DNA from: JBIOHP01 sp044449065
GTDB lineage: Bacteria; Bacteroidota; Ignavibacteria; UBA10030; SZUA-254
DNA length: 64,000 nt
Direction: 5' to 3'
Assembly: GCA_044449065.1 (NCBI GenBank)
Contig: JBIOHP010000010.1
Coordinates: 1-64,000, forward strand
Of the stretch, positions 43,719-53,737 are shown piece by piece; positions within the stretch are counted from its first letter, which is position 1; each line of letters starts with the position of its first letter. The notes under the pieces were generated by a model that had not been told where the DNA came from, ran no database searches, and was given only the letters and a program-made list of their open reading frames with translations. The position numbers and the translations under genes were made by a program.

Positions 43719-44993
43719 CTATTCATCGGTGAACGAATAATTTACAAGCCCGGATAACAATTTAGGATAAAAATAGGTCGACTTTTGAGGCATCATTTGT
43801 CCTGCTTCGGCAACAACTTGTAACTCCTCCACGTTCGTCGGGTTTAGCAGAAACGCGACTTGCGCCTTCTTCTGACTCACTGCGTCAATTGCTATGCCTG
43901 CGTCTATTTCGTACTGAATATGTGCCATCTGCCGCTGCATTTCGGGGGTGATTCCGAGAATTTTTTCGAGTATTTCCTTGTGCAGAATAGCGACGTCAAG
44001 GTTCGCAGTTTTATCATTGGATTCCACCGATGGCACGGCAGTATTATCGTTCCGATATACCAAAGAAAAATTATGCGGGGTCGCAAGAATCACACCGAAT
44101 GCGCCTTTCCGCCGTGATTGAAGTTCTTCAAACAATTTTTCCCTCGTAACATCCGGCACGATCGTAAAATGTTTCGCAATATCATTCATCATCGAGGTCT
44201 CATTAAAACCCGCAAGACCGTGTATGATTCGATGAGTGGGAAGAATGGTTAAACCCGGCGCGTGAAGATTTGTAAAATACATCGGTATATAATTAAATGG
44301 CTCGCGACCGGTCGATGCCGGAGTTTTGGAGCGCGTGATATCTCTGTACGATCGAGCAGCTTCATAACGATGGTGTCCATCCGCAATAAGAATCTTTCGT
44401 CTCTTGATAAATTCAGAAATCGTCTGGATATTCGTCTTATCGCGCAGCGCCCACAATCGGAATTCAACATCTCCATAATGAATCTCCGCGAACGGGATAG
44501 AACGCCTGATACTATCGAGGAGAGAATCCACAACCCCGCGCGGGTCGGAATATAACCCAAAAATCTGACTGAACATCGAACAGGTAGATTCAAATAAACG
44601 AAGCCGGTCTTCGCGGGGTTTGGATAGCGTTTGTTCATGCGGCACAATCGATTCACTGTCCTTTTCTTCCATTTTACAGGCGGCGATAAATCCTTTCCTC
44701 TCTTTCAGATTCCCACCTGCTCCGCGATACCGCATTGAAAGGACATAGAACGCCGGCTGCGAGTCCATGATGAGCACTTTTTGTTGTTTCCATTCGGAAA
44801 GAAATTTCGCAGCCGATGAATACGTATCTTCGGATGAATTGAGAATGAGCCGGACAATGTTATAGGGATTTTTCTTATATAATTCCTCCTGCATATCCGG
44901 AGATATTACATCGTATGGAGGCGCAACAACATTTTCGAGATGCACTTTGATAGCATTATATAATATCCCGCGAAACGGTTTGATCTCAGGCAT
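43719..44993 (-). CDS. DUF1015-family protein
   Basis: This 424-residue protein begins MPEIKPFRGILYN and continues VVAPPYDVIS, the hallmark of DUF1015. ILIADGHHRYEAARSYR (about 200-216) is the family's conserved His-rich motif. No signal peptide or membrane segment; cytosolic. The biochemical role of the family is not settled. ATG 44993 is preferred; a TTG at 45017 would add eight untypical residues. Located between era and an EamA transporter. Confidence 0.9.
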   Translation of the reverse strand: MPEIKPFRGILYNAIKVHLENVVAPPYDVISPDMQEELYKKNPYNIVRLILNSSEDTYSSAAKFLSEWKQQKVLIMDSQPAFYVLSMRYRGAGGNLKERKGFIAACKMEEKDSESIVPHEQTLSKPREDRLRLFESTCSMFSQIFGLYSDPRGVVDSLLDSIRRSIPFAEIHYGDVEFRLWALRDKTNIQTISEFIKRRKILIADGHHRYEAARSYRDITRSKTPASTGREPFNYIPMYFTNLHAPGLTILPTHRIIHGLAGFNETSMMNDIAKHFTIVPDVTREKLFEELQSRRKGAFGVILATPHNFSLVYRNDNTAVPSVESNDKTANLDVAILHKEILEKILGITPEMQRQMAHIQYEIDAGIAIDAVSQKKAQVAFLLNPTNVEELQVVAEAGQMMPQKSTYFYPKLLSGLVNYSFTDE

Positions 44994-45065
44994 AGTGCAG
45001 GCGCATCCCGAGTACAAACATGGAATCTCCCACCCACGGTGAGCAGTCGATTTTTCTTTCGTTGT

Positions 45066-46001
45066 TCATTTCTCGCCGTATCCTAATCGTTTCAGCCATT
45101 CTTTTTTTTCGCGCCAGTTCGACCGCACTTTAACATGGAGTTCGAGAAATACAGGGCGTTCTAGAAATGATTCAATATCCTTTCTTGCAAGCTCTCCTAT
45201 CTCTTTCAACGCTTGCCCCTTCTTACCGATAAGAATTCCTTTTTGAGAATCTCGCTCAAGGTAAATCTCAGCGCGGATGACGTCTTTTCTTCCTTTCTTC
45301 TCTTTAAATTCGATGATATCGACAGTTGTGGAGTACGGTATTTCCTCCCTGAATTTTTCAAATATTTTTTCGCGGATTATTTCAGCGACAAAAAACTTTT
45401 CCGGGAGCTCGCTCATGATATCCGCCGGATAAAACGGTGGATGGTGCGGCAGGAGGCGGGAAAGACCTTCCGTTAACTCCCTTAGTCCGGTACTGTTCTT
45501 TGCAGAAATCGGATAGATCTCATCGAATTGAAATTTTTGAGAATACGCGGCGGCGCTTTCAAACGCTTTTTCCCTTCCAAGGATATCTATTTTGTTGATG
45601 GCAAGAATGACCGGTTTTTTTACCGCTATGAGATGATTCAGGCCGATATCCTCTCCGCTTGTTATGCTCTTCGGGGTTGTGGTTCCGTCAACGATGAGCA
45701 ACACCGCGTCAGCATCGTGTATCGCCGCCTCGGCAGATTTCATCATCGCTTCATGAAGAAGATATTTCGGTTTTAATAATCCGGGCGTATCCAGAAAGAT
45801 AATCTGAAGATTATCCCGCGTGTAAATCCCCAAAATTTTATGTCGAGTTGTCTGCGGTTTATCAGAAACGATTGATAATTTCTGTCCGAGGAGGGCATTT
45901 AGGAGGGTAGATTTCCCGACATTCGGCGCGCCAATAATCGCAACATAACCCGCCCGAAAATCATCATTTTTATTATTATTATCTTCCAGGTCGATTACCA
46001 A
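45066..46001 (-). CDS. era: GTPase Era
   Basis: This 311-residue ribosome-maturation GTPase has G1 GAPNVGKST, switch-II DTPGLLKP, G4 NKID and G5 ISAKNSTG. The C-terminal KH domain (GKKGQALKEIGELARKDIE) binds the 3' end of 16S rRNA precursor, and the terminus is typical (WREKKEWLKRLGYGEK). First gene of the minus-strand cluster era-DUF1015-EamA-mce-uvrC. Confidence 0.96.
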   Translation of the reverse strand: MVIDLEDNNNKNDDFRAGYVAIIGAPNVGKSTLLNALLGQKLSIVSDKPQTTRHKILGIYTRDNLQIIFLDTPGLLKPKYLLHEAMMKSAEAAIHDADAVLLIVDGTTTPKSITSGEDIGLNHLIAVKKPVILAINKIDILGREKAFESAAAYSQKFQFDEIYPISAKNSTGLRELTEGLSRLLPHHPPFYPADIMSELPEKFFVAEIIREKIFEKFREEIPYSTTVDIIEFKEKKGRKDVIRAEIYLERDSQKGILIGKKGQALKEIGELARKDIESFLERPVFLELHVKVRSNWREKKEWLKRLGYGEK

Positions 46002-46097
46002 AGCAGTGCTCTATTATGTTATGGACAAAGGATTTCATCAAAGATACTGTAAAGTATCTTGAAATATATTCACTTTTTGGCAATAATTCTAATTAAA

Positions 46098-48152
46098 TCA
46101 GGATTTTACAGGTTGGTCGGCAAAAACTCTCACCGGCAGGACCATGGTATTTAATCCGGCAAATTGCAGGCGGCGCTGGAACTGATTGGCTGTCTCATTG
46201 TGAAGAATGCGCTGGTACCATCGTTCTTGCTGGAAAACGAGCTTACCGGCAAAAAATATCGATCGCGGAAATTCTTTTGAAACTTTGATGCAAACTTTTT
46301 CCACCTCCTCAAGCACGTCGGTGCCGACGCCCATCCGGTAATCGGCGGCAAATCCGAGATTGTTCGCCAGTTGAACATACTCCCGCAAATTCTCTTCTGT
46401 GAGTGAGAGGGCAACATTCACATCCTCCATTCCTTTCATCAATCCCGCATCCACGACATTGACAGAAACGAAGATGAAATTTCTAAAATGGTTTGGGAAT
46501 AACCGTTGAATGGAAAAAAACGAATGGATACCAAGACCGCCGTAGTTATTTACCAATAAGACCGCTGTTTGTCCCTTCGGATCGACGGGAAGACGTGAGG
46601 ATGCTTCCTTCTGAGGAATGTTCGACAAAATATCATCCAATCGACTCAGATGATGGCGTACCACCTGGTAGTGTTTCTTAATCCAGATACACAATCCGAT
46701 CAGTACGGCGGTAACAACCAGCGTTATCCAACCACCCTCGCTGAATTTTTCGTACAGACTCACAACTAAAATGGAGAGGCAAAGCACAAGACCGATGAGA
46801 TGAATAACAATATGTTTCGACCAATCGGGATATTTTACCCGGTTCTGAATCCAGTATCTCACCATACCCATTTCGGATAGGGAGAATGTTAAAAATACAT
46901 TTATTGAGTACATAAGAACGAGCGTGCTTGTTTCTCCTTTGGTATAAAACAACGTAAGCAATGCAGCTCCTGCTATGAGCAACACGCCATTTTTCATCGT
47001 CAAACGATCCGAGAGAGAACTGAACCGGTGCGGCAGCCACGAGTCGCTTGCCATGTTCGACATGACGCGAGGTCCATCTATAAATCCCGCTTGCGCAGCT
47101 ACAAATAATAAGGCGGCTTCCGAAACAAGCACGATGATAACGAAAATTCTTCCAATCGGGATACTACCCATGCTCCATCCTTCAACAAATCGTTCTACGA
47201 GCACTGCGTTCATCGTCTTTCCTTCCACCGGCACTACGTGGAACAGTAAATAACAAACCATTATGCCTCCCGCTGTGACAGCAAGAGAAACAGCCATATA
47301 CAGCATGGTGCGCCGCGCCGTATGAACTTTCGGCTCGCGCATAATCTGGATGCCGTTGGATACTGCTTCAATACCGGTATACGTGCCCGCTCCCATCGAA
47401 TACGCCCGGATAAATATCGCGAACATGGCAACAAAGCCGAGCGTGCCGGCATCGCGGGTGTACCCTTCGTGAATTTCCGAAACTACCTTCCCTGCCTCAA
47501 ACGAATGGGTAATGATCCCTCCAAAAATCAAAATTACATGAGCGATGAGGAATACGATAAATATCGGCATAAGCGCAGTGACCGATTCTTTAACTCCCCG
47601 TAAATTCAGAATTGTGAGAAGTCCGATGGAGAACGTTACAATAATCAGTTTATATTGAGCATAATGAGGGGGAAGGAAACTGAAAACCTGATCGGCGCCG
47701 CTTGCGATGGAAACAGAGATGGTCAAGATATAATCGACTACAAGCGCGGAACCTGAGACAACTCCGTATTTGGGACCCAGTAATTTACTCGCAACAACAT
47801 ATCCCCCTCCACCGAAGGGAAAGTGCTCAATGATTCGAGAATACGCATAGGAGATGATGAAAACAGTAAACGCGGTGGCGAGCGCTAATCCGAGAGCAAG
47901 ATACGTGTGTTCATGCAGCGCACGGAACGATTCATCCGGCCCATAAGAGGATGATGAAAGACCATCCGCTCCAAGTCCAACCCAGGCGAGGAACGCGATG
48001 AGGGAGATTCGGTGAAATAAGTTTGGATCTTTAATGTTGCGGGGAGCGCCGATAAGCACCCGCTTCAGAGCGGTTACTAGCTGTTCAACCGGGGTTTGTT
48101 CCGGTAGCAGCTCATCTTCGGGGGGTTGAGTTGCACCCGGATCATTTGCCAT
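46098..48152 (-). CDS. APC-superfamily amino-acid/cation permease
   Basis: The product has 684 residues. About twelve membrane helices span 45-510, with the APC-family motif SSSSYGPDESF on helix 1 (GLGADGLSSSSYGPDE) and FGGGGYVVASKLLG on the second or third segment. A cytosolic C-terminal domain of about 160 residues follows (TAVLLVNNYGGLGIHSF), as in permeases with a universal-stress-like tail. Substrate not known; amino acid or polyamine is likely. Downstream of the amidase gene but separated by about 350 bases with a palindrome. Confidence 0.87.
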   Translation of the reverse strand: MANDPGATQPPEDELLPEQTPVEQLVTALKRVLIGAPRNIKDPNLFHRISLIAFLAWVGLGADGLSSSSYGPDESFRALHEHTYLALGLALATAFTVFIISYAYSRIIEHFPFGGGGYVVASKLLGPKYGVVSGSALVVDYILTISVSIASGADQVFSFLPPHYAQYKLIIVTFSIGLLTILNLRGVKESVTALMPIFIVFLIAHVILIFGGIITHSFEAGKVVSEIHEGYTRDAGTLGFVAMFAIFIRAYSMGAGTYTGIEAVSNGIQIMREPKVHTARRTMLYMAVSLAVTAGGIMVCYLLFHVVPVEGKTMNAVLVERFVEGWSMGSIPIGRIFVIIVLVSEAALLFVAAQAGFIDGPRVMSNMASDSWLPHRFSSLSDRLTMKNGVLLIAGAALLTLFYTKGETSTLVLMYSINVFLTFSLSEMGMVRYWIQNRVKYPDWSKHIVIHLIGLVLCLSILVVSLYEKFSEGGWITLVVTAVLIGLCIWIKKHYQVVRHHLSRLDDILSNIPQKEASSRLPVDPKGQTAVLLVNNYGGLGIHSFFSIQRLFPNHFRNFIFVSVNVVDAGLMKGMEDVNVALSLTEENLREYVQLANNLGFAADYRMGVGTDVLEEVEKVCIKVSKEFPRSIFFAGKLVFQQERWYQRILHNETANQFQRRLQFAGLNTMVLPVRVFADQPVKS

Positions 48153-48503
48153 TAATTGCTATAAAAATATTATAAAATGCCATCTGTTCTAAATTAAAGC
48201 GGTATAAAAGTAACATATTCGGGGGACTAAAGCAAAAAGACTTTTGGGGTACGGCTTTCTCCAATCGGCTTTTGGGATTGTCGAAAAAGAAAGAATGAGT
48301 CATCCCGAACTTGTTTCGGGATCCAAAAATTGATAAACACAGATGTAGAAACGCGCTCCACATGACTCAGTAAAACGAAAAAAAATTCTTTTTAGACAAA
48401 CCCAATGTTGACGTGAAATTTTAAGGATGAACGTTGCCGGGGTGAAGTCATTGTTAGATTTAAGACAACCCCTGAATGGTTTTTGAATTATATCATTACA
48501 CCC
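48153..48503. other. Intergenic region between amidase and APC permease genes
   Basis: Non-coding. It holds the dispersed palindrome at 48302-48322; nothing else recognisable. Confidence 0.5.
48302..48322. repeat. Dispersed palindrome, GAACTTG family
   Basis: ATCCCGAA-CTTGT-TTCGGGAT forms a perfect 8-base stem, preceded by GAGTC as at 6647-6651. Nearly the same sequence lies inverted at 6694-6714. Confidence 0.7.
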
Positions 48504-50171
48504 CTATTTCAACCCCGGATGTTTCAAATGAAAATCTGTCGCATCCTGGTATTTTTTGGCAAAAGCGAGGAGTTCCCCTTCTCCAAAAAGTTTGCCCATA
48601 AAGGTGATGCTTGTCGGCAGACCTTCCTTTGTAAAACCGGTCGGCAGAACGACGCATGGATGGCCGGTGAGGTTTGTCAGCAATAAATTATCCCCCTGGA
48701 ATGCAGGGGCAAGATAGATATCTATTTTTTTCATCAAGGTCTGCATGTCTTGTATGATCAGGTAACGAATTCTGCTCGCCTGTATATACTCAACGGCAGG
48801 GATAAACCGGGCAGTCCTGAAAATATTGGGCCACGCGTCCTTGCTCTGGAGCACCATAAGACTGTCTTTGCCGCTCCGCGTCAGGTCGTCAAACGCGGCT
48901 CCCGCTTCCGCCGTGAGGATAATGGCAAGGTCGTTGGTCGGGTATTTCGGCAGCTCTATAGGAAGAAGCTCAATCCCCATTATCTTCAGCACGGAAAACA
49001 CAGCTTCGTTCATTTCTTTATTGTCTTTAACGCTGTCAAAATCGTTTTTCAGGTACCCTATCTTCAGTTCTTTCAGATCGATATTCGGGGTATAATTGAA
49101 CGGCGCGTCGTAGGTTGCCGGGTCGGATGGATCTTTTCCGTAAATTGCGTTAAACACAATCGCGCAATCCTCAACATTGCGGCAGATGGGACCAAGCTTA
49201 TCCATTGTCCATGATAGCGCCATCGCTCCTTTCCTGCTTACCCTCCCGAACGTCGGTCTCAAACCCGTCGTTCCGCAAACGGTGGAGGGAGAAACAATCG
49301 AGCCCCATGTTTCCGAGCCGATTCCGAACGCGTACAAACCAGCCGCCGTCCCTGAGGCGGTTCCCGCGGATGAACCGCTCGAACCTTTGGACGTATCCCA
49401 CGGATTGCGTGTCATTCCGCCGAACCAGACGTCTCCGTTCGCAAGCTCCCCAAGAGTTGTTTTCGCGATGAGCACTGCCCCCGCTTCCCGTAGTTTTTTT
49501 ATCACCGTCGCATCTTCAGCTATCATCTGATCTTTATACGGAACCGATCCCCATGTCGATTTATATCCTTTGACGGAAAGCAAATCCTTCGCCCCGTACG
49601 GAATGCCGTGCAGCAATCCGCGGTACTTTCCCTTTGCGATTTCTTCATCGGCTAATTTTGCCTCTTGCATCGCGAGGTCTTCGGTGATCGTGATGACAGC
49701 TTTCAGCATCGGATTATATTTCTTGATGCGATCGATATACATTTGCGTCAACTGCACCGAGGTGATTTTTCTCGTGCGGATCAATTCAGCTAACTGTCCT
49801 ATAGAATAAAACGCAACATCTTCGATATTTTTTGGCAGAACGACATGCTTTACCGGGCTGGTTTTGAATTTTAAACGCTTAGTTTCAAACTTGAATCCCG
49901 CCGGAATGGGATTAAACAAAAACGCCGGGGGAATATCGTTACGGAGATTAACGTCGCGGATATGCTGATAATTTTTGAGTTGATCTCCCAACCCGTCTAT
50001 CATCGAATCGCGTTTTACGTCTGTGAATTCCAGCCCGATAATCTTTTCAGCGCTTGCAATGATATCTCGTGTGATGGGATTGCCGCCGCCAGATTGAATG
50101 ATCGTACCTAAGAAGAAACATGATACGCCGATGACAATGTAGACGAGAATATTAAAATGACGATTAAGCAT
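48504..50171 (-). CDS. Amidase-signature-family enzyme with N-terminal membrane anchor
   Basis: This 555-residue protein has an N-terminal hydrophobic segment (about 8-27) and probably faces the periplasm. The amidase-signature Ser-cisSer-Lys triad is visible: Lys in GAKDLLSVKG, the cis-Ser in KGSSGSSAGTAS and the nucleophile in GSETWGSIVSPS. It hydrolyses an unidentified amide; homologues act on diverse substrates. It is not GatA in context, since no gatB or gatC is near. RBS AGGTCCTT-like sequence upstream is weak. Confidence 0.88.
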   Translation of the reverse strand: MLNRHFNILVYIVIGVSCFFLGTIIQSGGGNPITRDIIASAEKIIGLEFTDVKRDSMIDGLGDQLKNYQHIRDVNLRNDIPPAFLFNPIPAGFKFETKRLKFKTSPVKHVVLPKNIEDVAFYSIGQLAELIRTRKITSVQLTQMYIDRIKKYNPMLKAVITITEDLAMQEAKLADEEIAKGKYRGLLHGIPYGAKDLLSVKGYKSTWGSVPYKDQMIAEDATVIKKLREAGAVLIAKTTLGELANGDVWFGGMTRNPWDTSKGSSGSSAGTASGTAAGLYAFGIGSETWGSIVSPSTVCGTTGLRPTFGRVSRKGAMALSWTMDKLGPICRNVEDCAIVFNAIYGKDPSDPATYDAPFNYTPNIDLKELKIGYLKNDFDSVKDNKEMNEAVFSVLKIMGIELLPIELPKYPTNDLAIILTAEAGAAFDDLTRSGKDSLMVLQSKDAWPNIFRTARFIPAVEYIQASRIRYLIIQDMQTLMKKIDIYLAPAFQGDNLLLTNLTGHPCVVLPTGFTKEGLPTSITFMGKLFGEGELLAFAKKYQDATDFHLKHPGLK

Positions 50172-50201
50172 AAGGACCTCTGTGAAAGTTTTTGATTCTG
50201 C

Positions 50202-50223
50202 TTCCCACCGTCCGCGGTGGGAA
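50202..50223. repeat. Palindrome TTCCCACCG/CGGTGGGAA
   Basis: A 9-base perfect stem with a 4-base loop. The stem sequence recurs as the arms of the nested element at 50375-50533, so it could be a solo end of the same element. Confidence 0.6.
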
Positions 50224-50374
50224 TATATTATTTTCTGCCGGGGTGGTCAAACACAAATCCCACTTCGGGCTGGCGGAGATGAGAATATAGGGTCTGTTAT
50301 TTTCAGTGATTTTATATGTTGACTGGGACATGTTGGGTAATTGATTATTCTTGACGCAGGAGCGTCAACCACTA

Positions 50375-50533
50375 CTTCCCACCGCGGACAAACTGTGTGA
50401 AAACTCGGAGTCATCGTTTAAACAAGATTCAAAGTTTTGTAATTTGCATTGATATAAGGAGATTGCTACGTCCCGTCAAAAAGAATGACGGGACTCGCAA
50501 TGACTTTTCACACAGTCTGCGGACGGTGGGAAG
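50375..50533. repeat. Nested palindromic element of 159 bases, MITE-like
   Basis: The 29-base outer arms (50375-50403 and 50505-50533) begin CTTCCCACCG and end CTGTGTGAAAA, matching with a small indel and one or two mismatches. An inner hairpin has the arms ATTGC-TACG-TCCCGTCA (50462-50478) and TGACGGGA-CTC-GCAAT (50486-50501). No ORF inside. The inner stem with GTCCCGTCATTCTTTTTGAC resembles widespread short palindromes in related bacteria (general knowledge). Confidence 0.65.
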
Positions 50534-50551
50534 CAGACGATACCAACTCTT

Positions 50552-53500
50552 TTACCCCCCGTGGCAATTCTTATATTTCTTTCCGCTGCCGCAAGGACAA
50601 GGATCGTTTCGCCCGACTTTCTCGCCGACGCGGATCGGCTGCTGTTTTGTTCCTTTACGCTGCGGTTCGCTGCCTGCTTGTTTTTCCCCTCCGGCTTCCG
50701 CTTCTACAGGTTCAGGAACCGTAAGCCCCATTCCTTCCGCGGAACTATGCGTTAGCGTCATTTCCTGACGGCGCGGGGCTCTTGCCTGCCTGCGCATCGG
50801 CGCTTCCTGCTGCTCGTTGGGGAACAGTTTAAAGACTAAATTCAACGTTTCATTGTTAATTAAATCAATCAATTCCATAAACATATTGAACGCCTCGGTT
50901 TTATATTCCACGATCGGGTCTTTCTGTCCGTATGCGCGCAGATGAATGCCTTCTTTCAAATCATCCATCTCCCTTAAATGATCTTTCCACTTCTCATCGA
51001 TCACCTGCAATGCTACCATCTTTTCAATTTGCGCTGTTGTCTCAGTTCCGATACGTTCTTCTTTTCGTTTATAAAATTCCGCTGCGGCTTTGAAGATCTC
51101 GTCTTTCAATCCGGTTTTCCCGAGTTTCTCCCAGCGTTCCGCCGTAATGGGATAATCGATCAATATATTTTTCCGGAGGTCTTCTTTTAATCCCTCAACC
51201 TCTCCCTGCTGGTAATGTTTATCAACGATCTTATCGGCAAAATCTTCCGTCATTTCAAAAATATCGTCGCGCAATCGCTCTCCAACGAGCGCATGGCGGC
51301 GGCGGGAATAGATCACCTCGCGCTGCTGGTTCATCACGTTGTCATATTCGAGCAGACGTTTGCGGATTGCGAAGTTGTTTTCCTCAACTTTTTTCTGCGC
51401 GCGCTCTACCGAGCGGGTAATCATGGAGTGCTGGATGACGTCGCCCTCTTTCAATCCGAGGCGGTCCATAATTCCTGCAATCCGGTCGCTGCCAAATAAT
51501 CGCATCAGGTCGTCTTCCAGCGATAAATAAAAACGTGATGAGCCGGGATCGCCCTGGCGACCCGCCCTGCCCCGAAGCTGCCTATCGATGCGTCGGGCTT
51601 CATGCCGCGCCGTGCCGATGATATGGAGACCGCCCAGATCGGCAATCCCGGGTCCTAATTTAATATCCGTGCCTCTGCCTGCCATATTCGTTGCGATAGT
51701 GATCGAGCCCGGCAAACCGGCATGGGCAACAATCTCCGCCTCGCGCTGGTGCTGCTTGGCGTTGAGGACGTTATGCGGCACGCCCGCGCGCTTCAACATG
51801 CGGCTTAACGTTTCGGAAACTTCAACGCTTGTCGTTCCCACAAGAACAGGTCGGTTGATTTTCCGCATATCCTGAATTTCCTGGATCACGGCGTTATATT
51901 TCTCGCGGATTGTTCTATACACGACGTCGTCCTCATCATTGCGCACCATATCTTTATTGGTCGGCACAACCACAACGTCCAACTTGTAGATTTCAAAAAA
52001 CTCCGCGGCTTCGGTTTCCGCTGTGCCGGTCATTCCGGCTAATTTTTTATAAAGACGAAAATAATTCTGCAGCGTGATTGTGGCAAGGGTCTGCATATCG
52101 CGTTCAACCTTTACGCCCTCCTTGGCTTCTATCGCCTGGTGCAATCCTTCCGAATACCGTCTTCCAGGCAGCAACCGTCCGGTAAATTCATCGACGATCT
52201 GCACTTTTCCATCATCGGTAACGACATATTCATCATCCTTCTCGTAAAGCGAGTACGCGCGCAAAAGTTGAGTGACCGTATGGATGCGGTCGCTTCTCTC
52301 TGAATAGAGGAGATTTAATTCGTCCTTCTTCGCCTGTTTCTGATCCGGACTAAGTTTATCGTCGTTCTCGATGACTGCAATTTCGGTGCCGACATCGGGC
52401 AGAATGAAAAATTCTTTATCCTGACCGGTGCTCATCATCAGATCCCTCCCCTTTTCCGTCAGGTTAATGGAATGATCTTTTTCATCGATCGCGTAATATA
52501 ACTCATCATCGATTTCGTGCATCCTGCGCGATTGATCCCGGAGATATTCCATCTCGGTGCTCTGCATCAATTTTTTATAGCCGGTTTCGGAGAGAAGCTT
52601 CATCAACCGTTTATGTTTCGGCAACCCGCGGAATGCGCGGAGAATCTGCACGCCGGCTTCTTCATCTTTTTTGGCTTCGAGGAGTTGTTCTGCCTCTGCA
52701 ATTATTTTAGTGACATAGGTCCGCTGGGCGTTCACGAGCTTTTCAACCCGCGGCTTCATTTCGGCAAATTTATGATCCTCGCTGCGCACCGGTCCGCTGA
52801 TGATTAACGGCGTTCTCGCTTCGTCTATAAGAACCGAATCCACCTCGTCAACGATTGCGTAATAGTGCCCGCGCTGGACAAGGTCCTCCGGAACGATCAC
52901 CATATTATCGCGTAAATAATCGAAGCCGAATTCATTGTTCGTGCCATAGGTGATATCGCAGGCATAATGATTGCGCCGTTGAGCAGGTTCCATCTGGGTC
53001 TGGATGCAGCCAACCGTTATCCCGAGAAATTCAAATATTTTTCCCATCCACTGGCTGTCGCGGTAGGCAAGGTAATCGTTAACCGTGACAAGGTGCACGC
53101 CCAGCCCGGGCAGCGCGTTTAGATACATCGGCATTGTCGCAACGAGAGTTTTTCCTTCACCGGTCGCCATCTCCGCAATTTTACCTTCATGGAGAACGAT
53201 ACCCCCCATAAGCTGCACATCGAAGGGAACCATATCCCAGTATATTTTATGACCCGATATTTCCCACGTTTGTCCCACGAGACGGCGGCACGTTTCTTTC
53301 ACAACGGCGAACGCTTCCGGCAGCAATTCATCCAGGGTGGCTTTTATTGTTGCATAAAATTCTTTCTCAAGCTCATCTGCGTGTGTGTGCAAACTTTCCC
53401 GCTCTTCAAAACCGAGCGTATCAGATTTTAACTGCTCTTTTATAGATGCGATTTCTTCTTCAATTTCTTTTGTCGCTGCTTTGATTGTGGCGCGAAATTC

Positions 53501-53641
53501 AGCAGTCTTAGCCCGCATTTCATCGTCGCTGAGCTTGCTTAATCCTTCAAAATGTTCATTAATCGTTTGGACAAGCGGTTGAATTCTGGTTATATCTTTT
53601 TCCGACTTACTGGGGAAAAGTTTTGATAATATTTTTAGCAT
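50552..53641 (-). CDS. secA: Protein translocase ATPase SecA
   Basis: This 1029-residue motor drives preproteins through SecYEG. Walker A is ATGEGKTLVA, the DEAD-type Walker B is IVDEVDSVLIDEARTP, and a long preprotein-crosslinking/linker insertion at about 285-430 has KLVNAQRTYVTKI, as in Bacteroidota/Chlorobi SecA. Also present are motif TNMAGRGTDIKLG and a C-terminal SEC-C zinc motif NDPCPCGSGKKYKNCHG. RBS AAGGA lies before ATG 53641. It supplies the Sec step needed by the many secreted proteins in this window. Confidence 0.98.
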   Translation of the reverse strand: MLKILSKLFPSKSEKDITRIQPLVQTINEHFEGLSKLSDDEMRAKTAEFRATIKAATKEIEEEIASIKEQLKSDTLGFEERESLHTHADELEKEFYATIKATLDELLPEAFAVVKETCRRLVGQTWEISGHKIYWDMVPFDVQLMGGIVLHEGKIAEMATGEGKTLVATMPMYLNALPGLGVHLVTVNDYLAYRDSQWMGKIFEFLGITVGCIQTQMEPAQRRNHYACDITYGTNNEFGFDYLRDNMVIVPEDLVQRGHYYAIVDEVDSVLIDEARTPLIISGPVRSEDHKFAEMKPRVEKLVNAQRTYVTKIIAEAEQLLEAKKDEEAGVQILRAFRGLPKHKRLMKLLSETGYKKLMQSTEMEYLRDQSRRMHEIDDELYYAIDEKDHSINLTEKGRDLMMSTGQDKEFFILPDVGTEIAVIENDDKLSPDQKQAKKDELNLLYSERSDRIHTVTQLLRAYSLYEKDDEYVVTDDGKVQIVDEFTGRLLPGRRYSEGLHQAIEAKEGVKVERDMQTLATITLQNYFRLYKKLAGMTGTAETEAAEFFEIYKLDVVVVPTNKDMVRNDEDDVVYRTIREKYNAVIQEIQDMRKINRPVLVGTTSVEVSETLSRMLKRAGVPHNVLNAKQHQREAEIVAHAGLPGSITIATNMAGRGTDIKLGPGIADLGGLHIIGTARHEARRIDRQLRGRAGRQGDPGSSRFYLSLEDDLMRLFGSDRIAGIMDRLGLKEGDVIQHSMITRSVERAQKKVEENNFAIRKRLLEYDNVMNQQREVIYSRRRHALVGERLRDDIFEMTEDFADKIVDKHYQQGEVEGLKEDLRKNILIDYPITAERWEKLGKTGLKDEIFKAAAEFYKRKEERIGTETTAQIEKMVALQVIDEKWKDHLREMDDLKEGIHLRAYGQKDPIVEYKTEAFNMFMELIDLINNETLNLVFKLFPNEQQEAPMRRQARAPRRQEMTLTHSSAEGMGLTVPEPVEAEAGGEKQAGSEPQRKGTKQQPIRVGEKVGRNDPCPCGSGKKYKNCHGG

Positions 53642-53680
53642 AAATCCTTATGAATGATAATTTACTCCTCAAATCGTACC

Positions 53681-53709
53681 AATTTAACCATTTTTTCGGT
53701 GGTAATCAA
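53681..53709 (-). promoter_or_regulatory. Probable sigma-70-type promoter of secA
   Basis: On the minus strand, TTGATT (53709-53704), a 17-base spacer and TAAATT (53686-53681). The predicted start site is about 30-40 bases before the secA ATG. It matches the TTGnnn-N17-TAnATT pattern of the two tRNA promoters. Confidence 0.4.
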
Positions 53710-53737
53710 TTGTTAATTTCTCAAACGGCTTGGATTT

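Larger units (their letters stand above)
50172..50551. other. Intergenic region between secA and the amidase gene, filled with palindromes
   Basis: No gene. It contains a hairpin at 50202-50223, a short hairpin at 50351-50368 (TTGACGC-AGGA-GCGTCAA) and the nested element 50375-50533. The 10-base sequence CTTCCCACCG begins the first hairpin and the nested element and ends the latter inverted. Confidence 0.6.

Noticed and set aside
48504..50171. Glutamyl-tRNA amidotransferase subunit A
   Set aside because: It has an N-terminal membrane anchor, and no gatB or gatC is near; a general amidase is the safer call.
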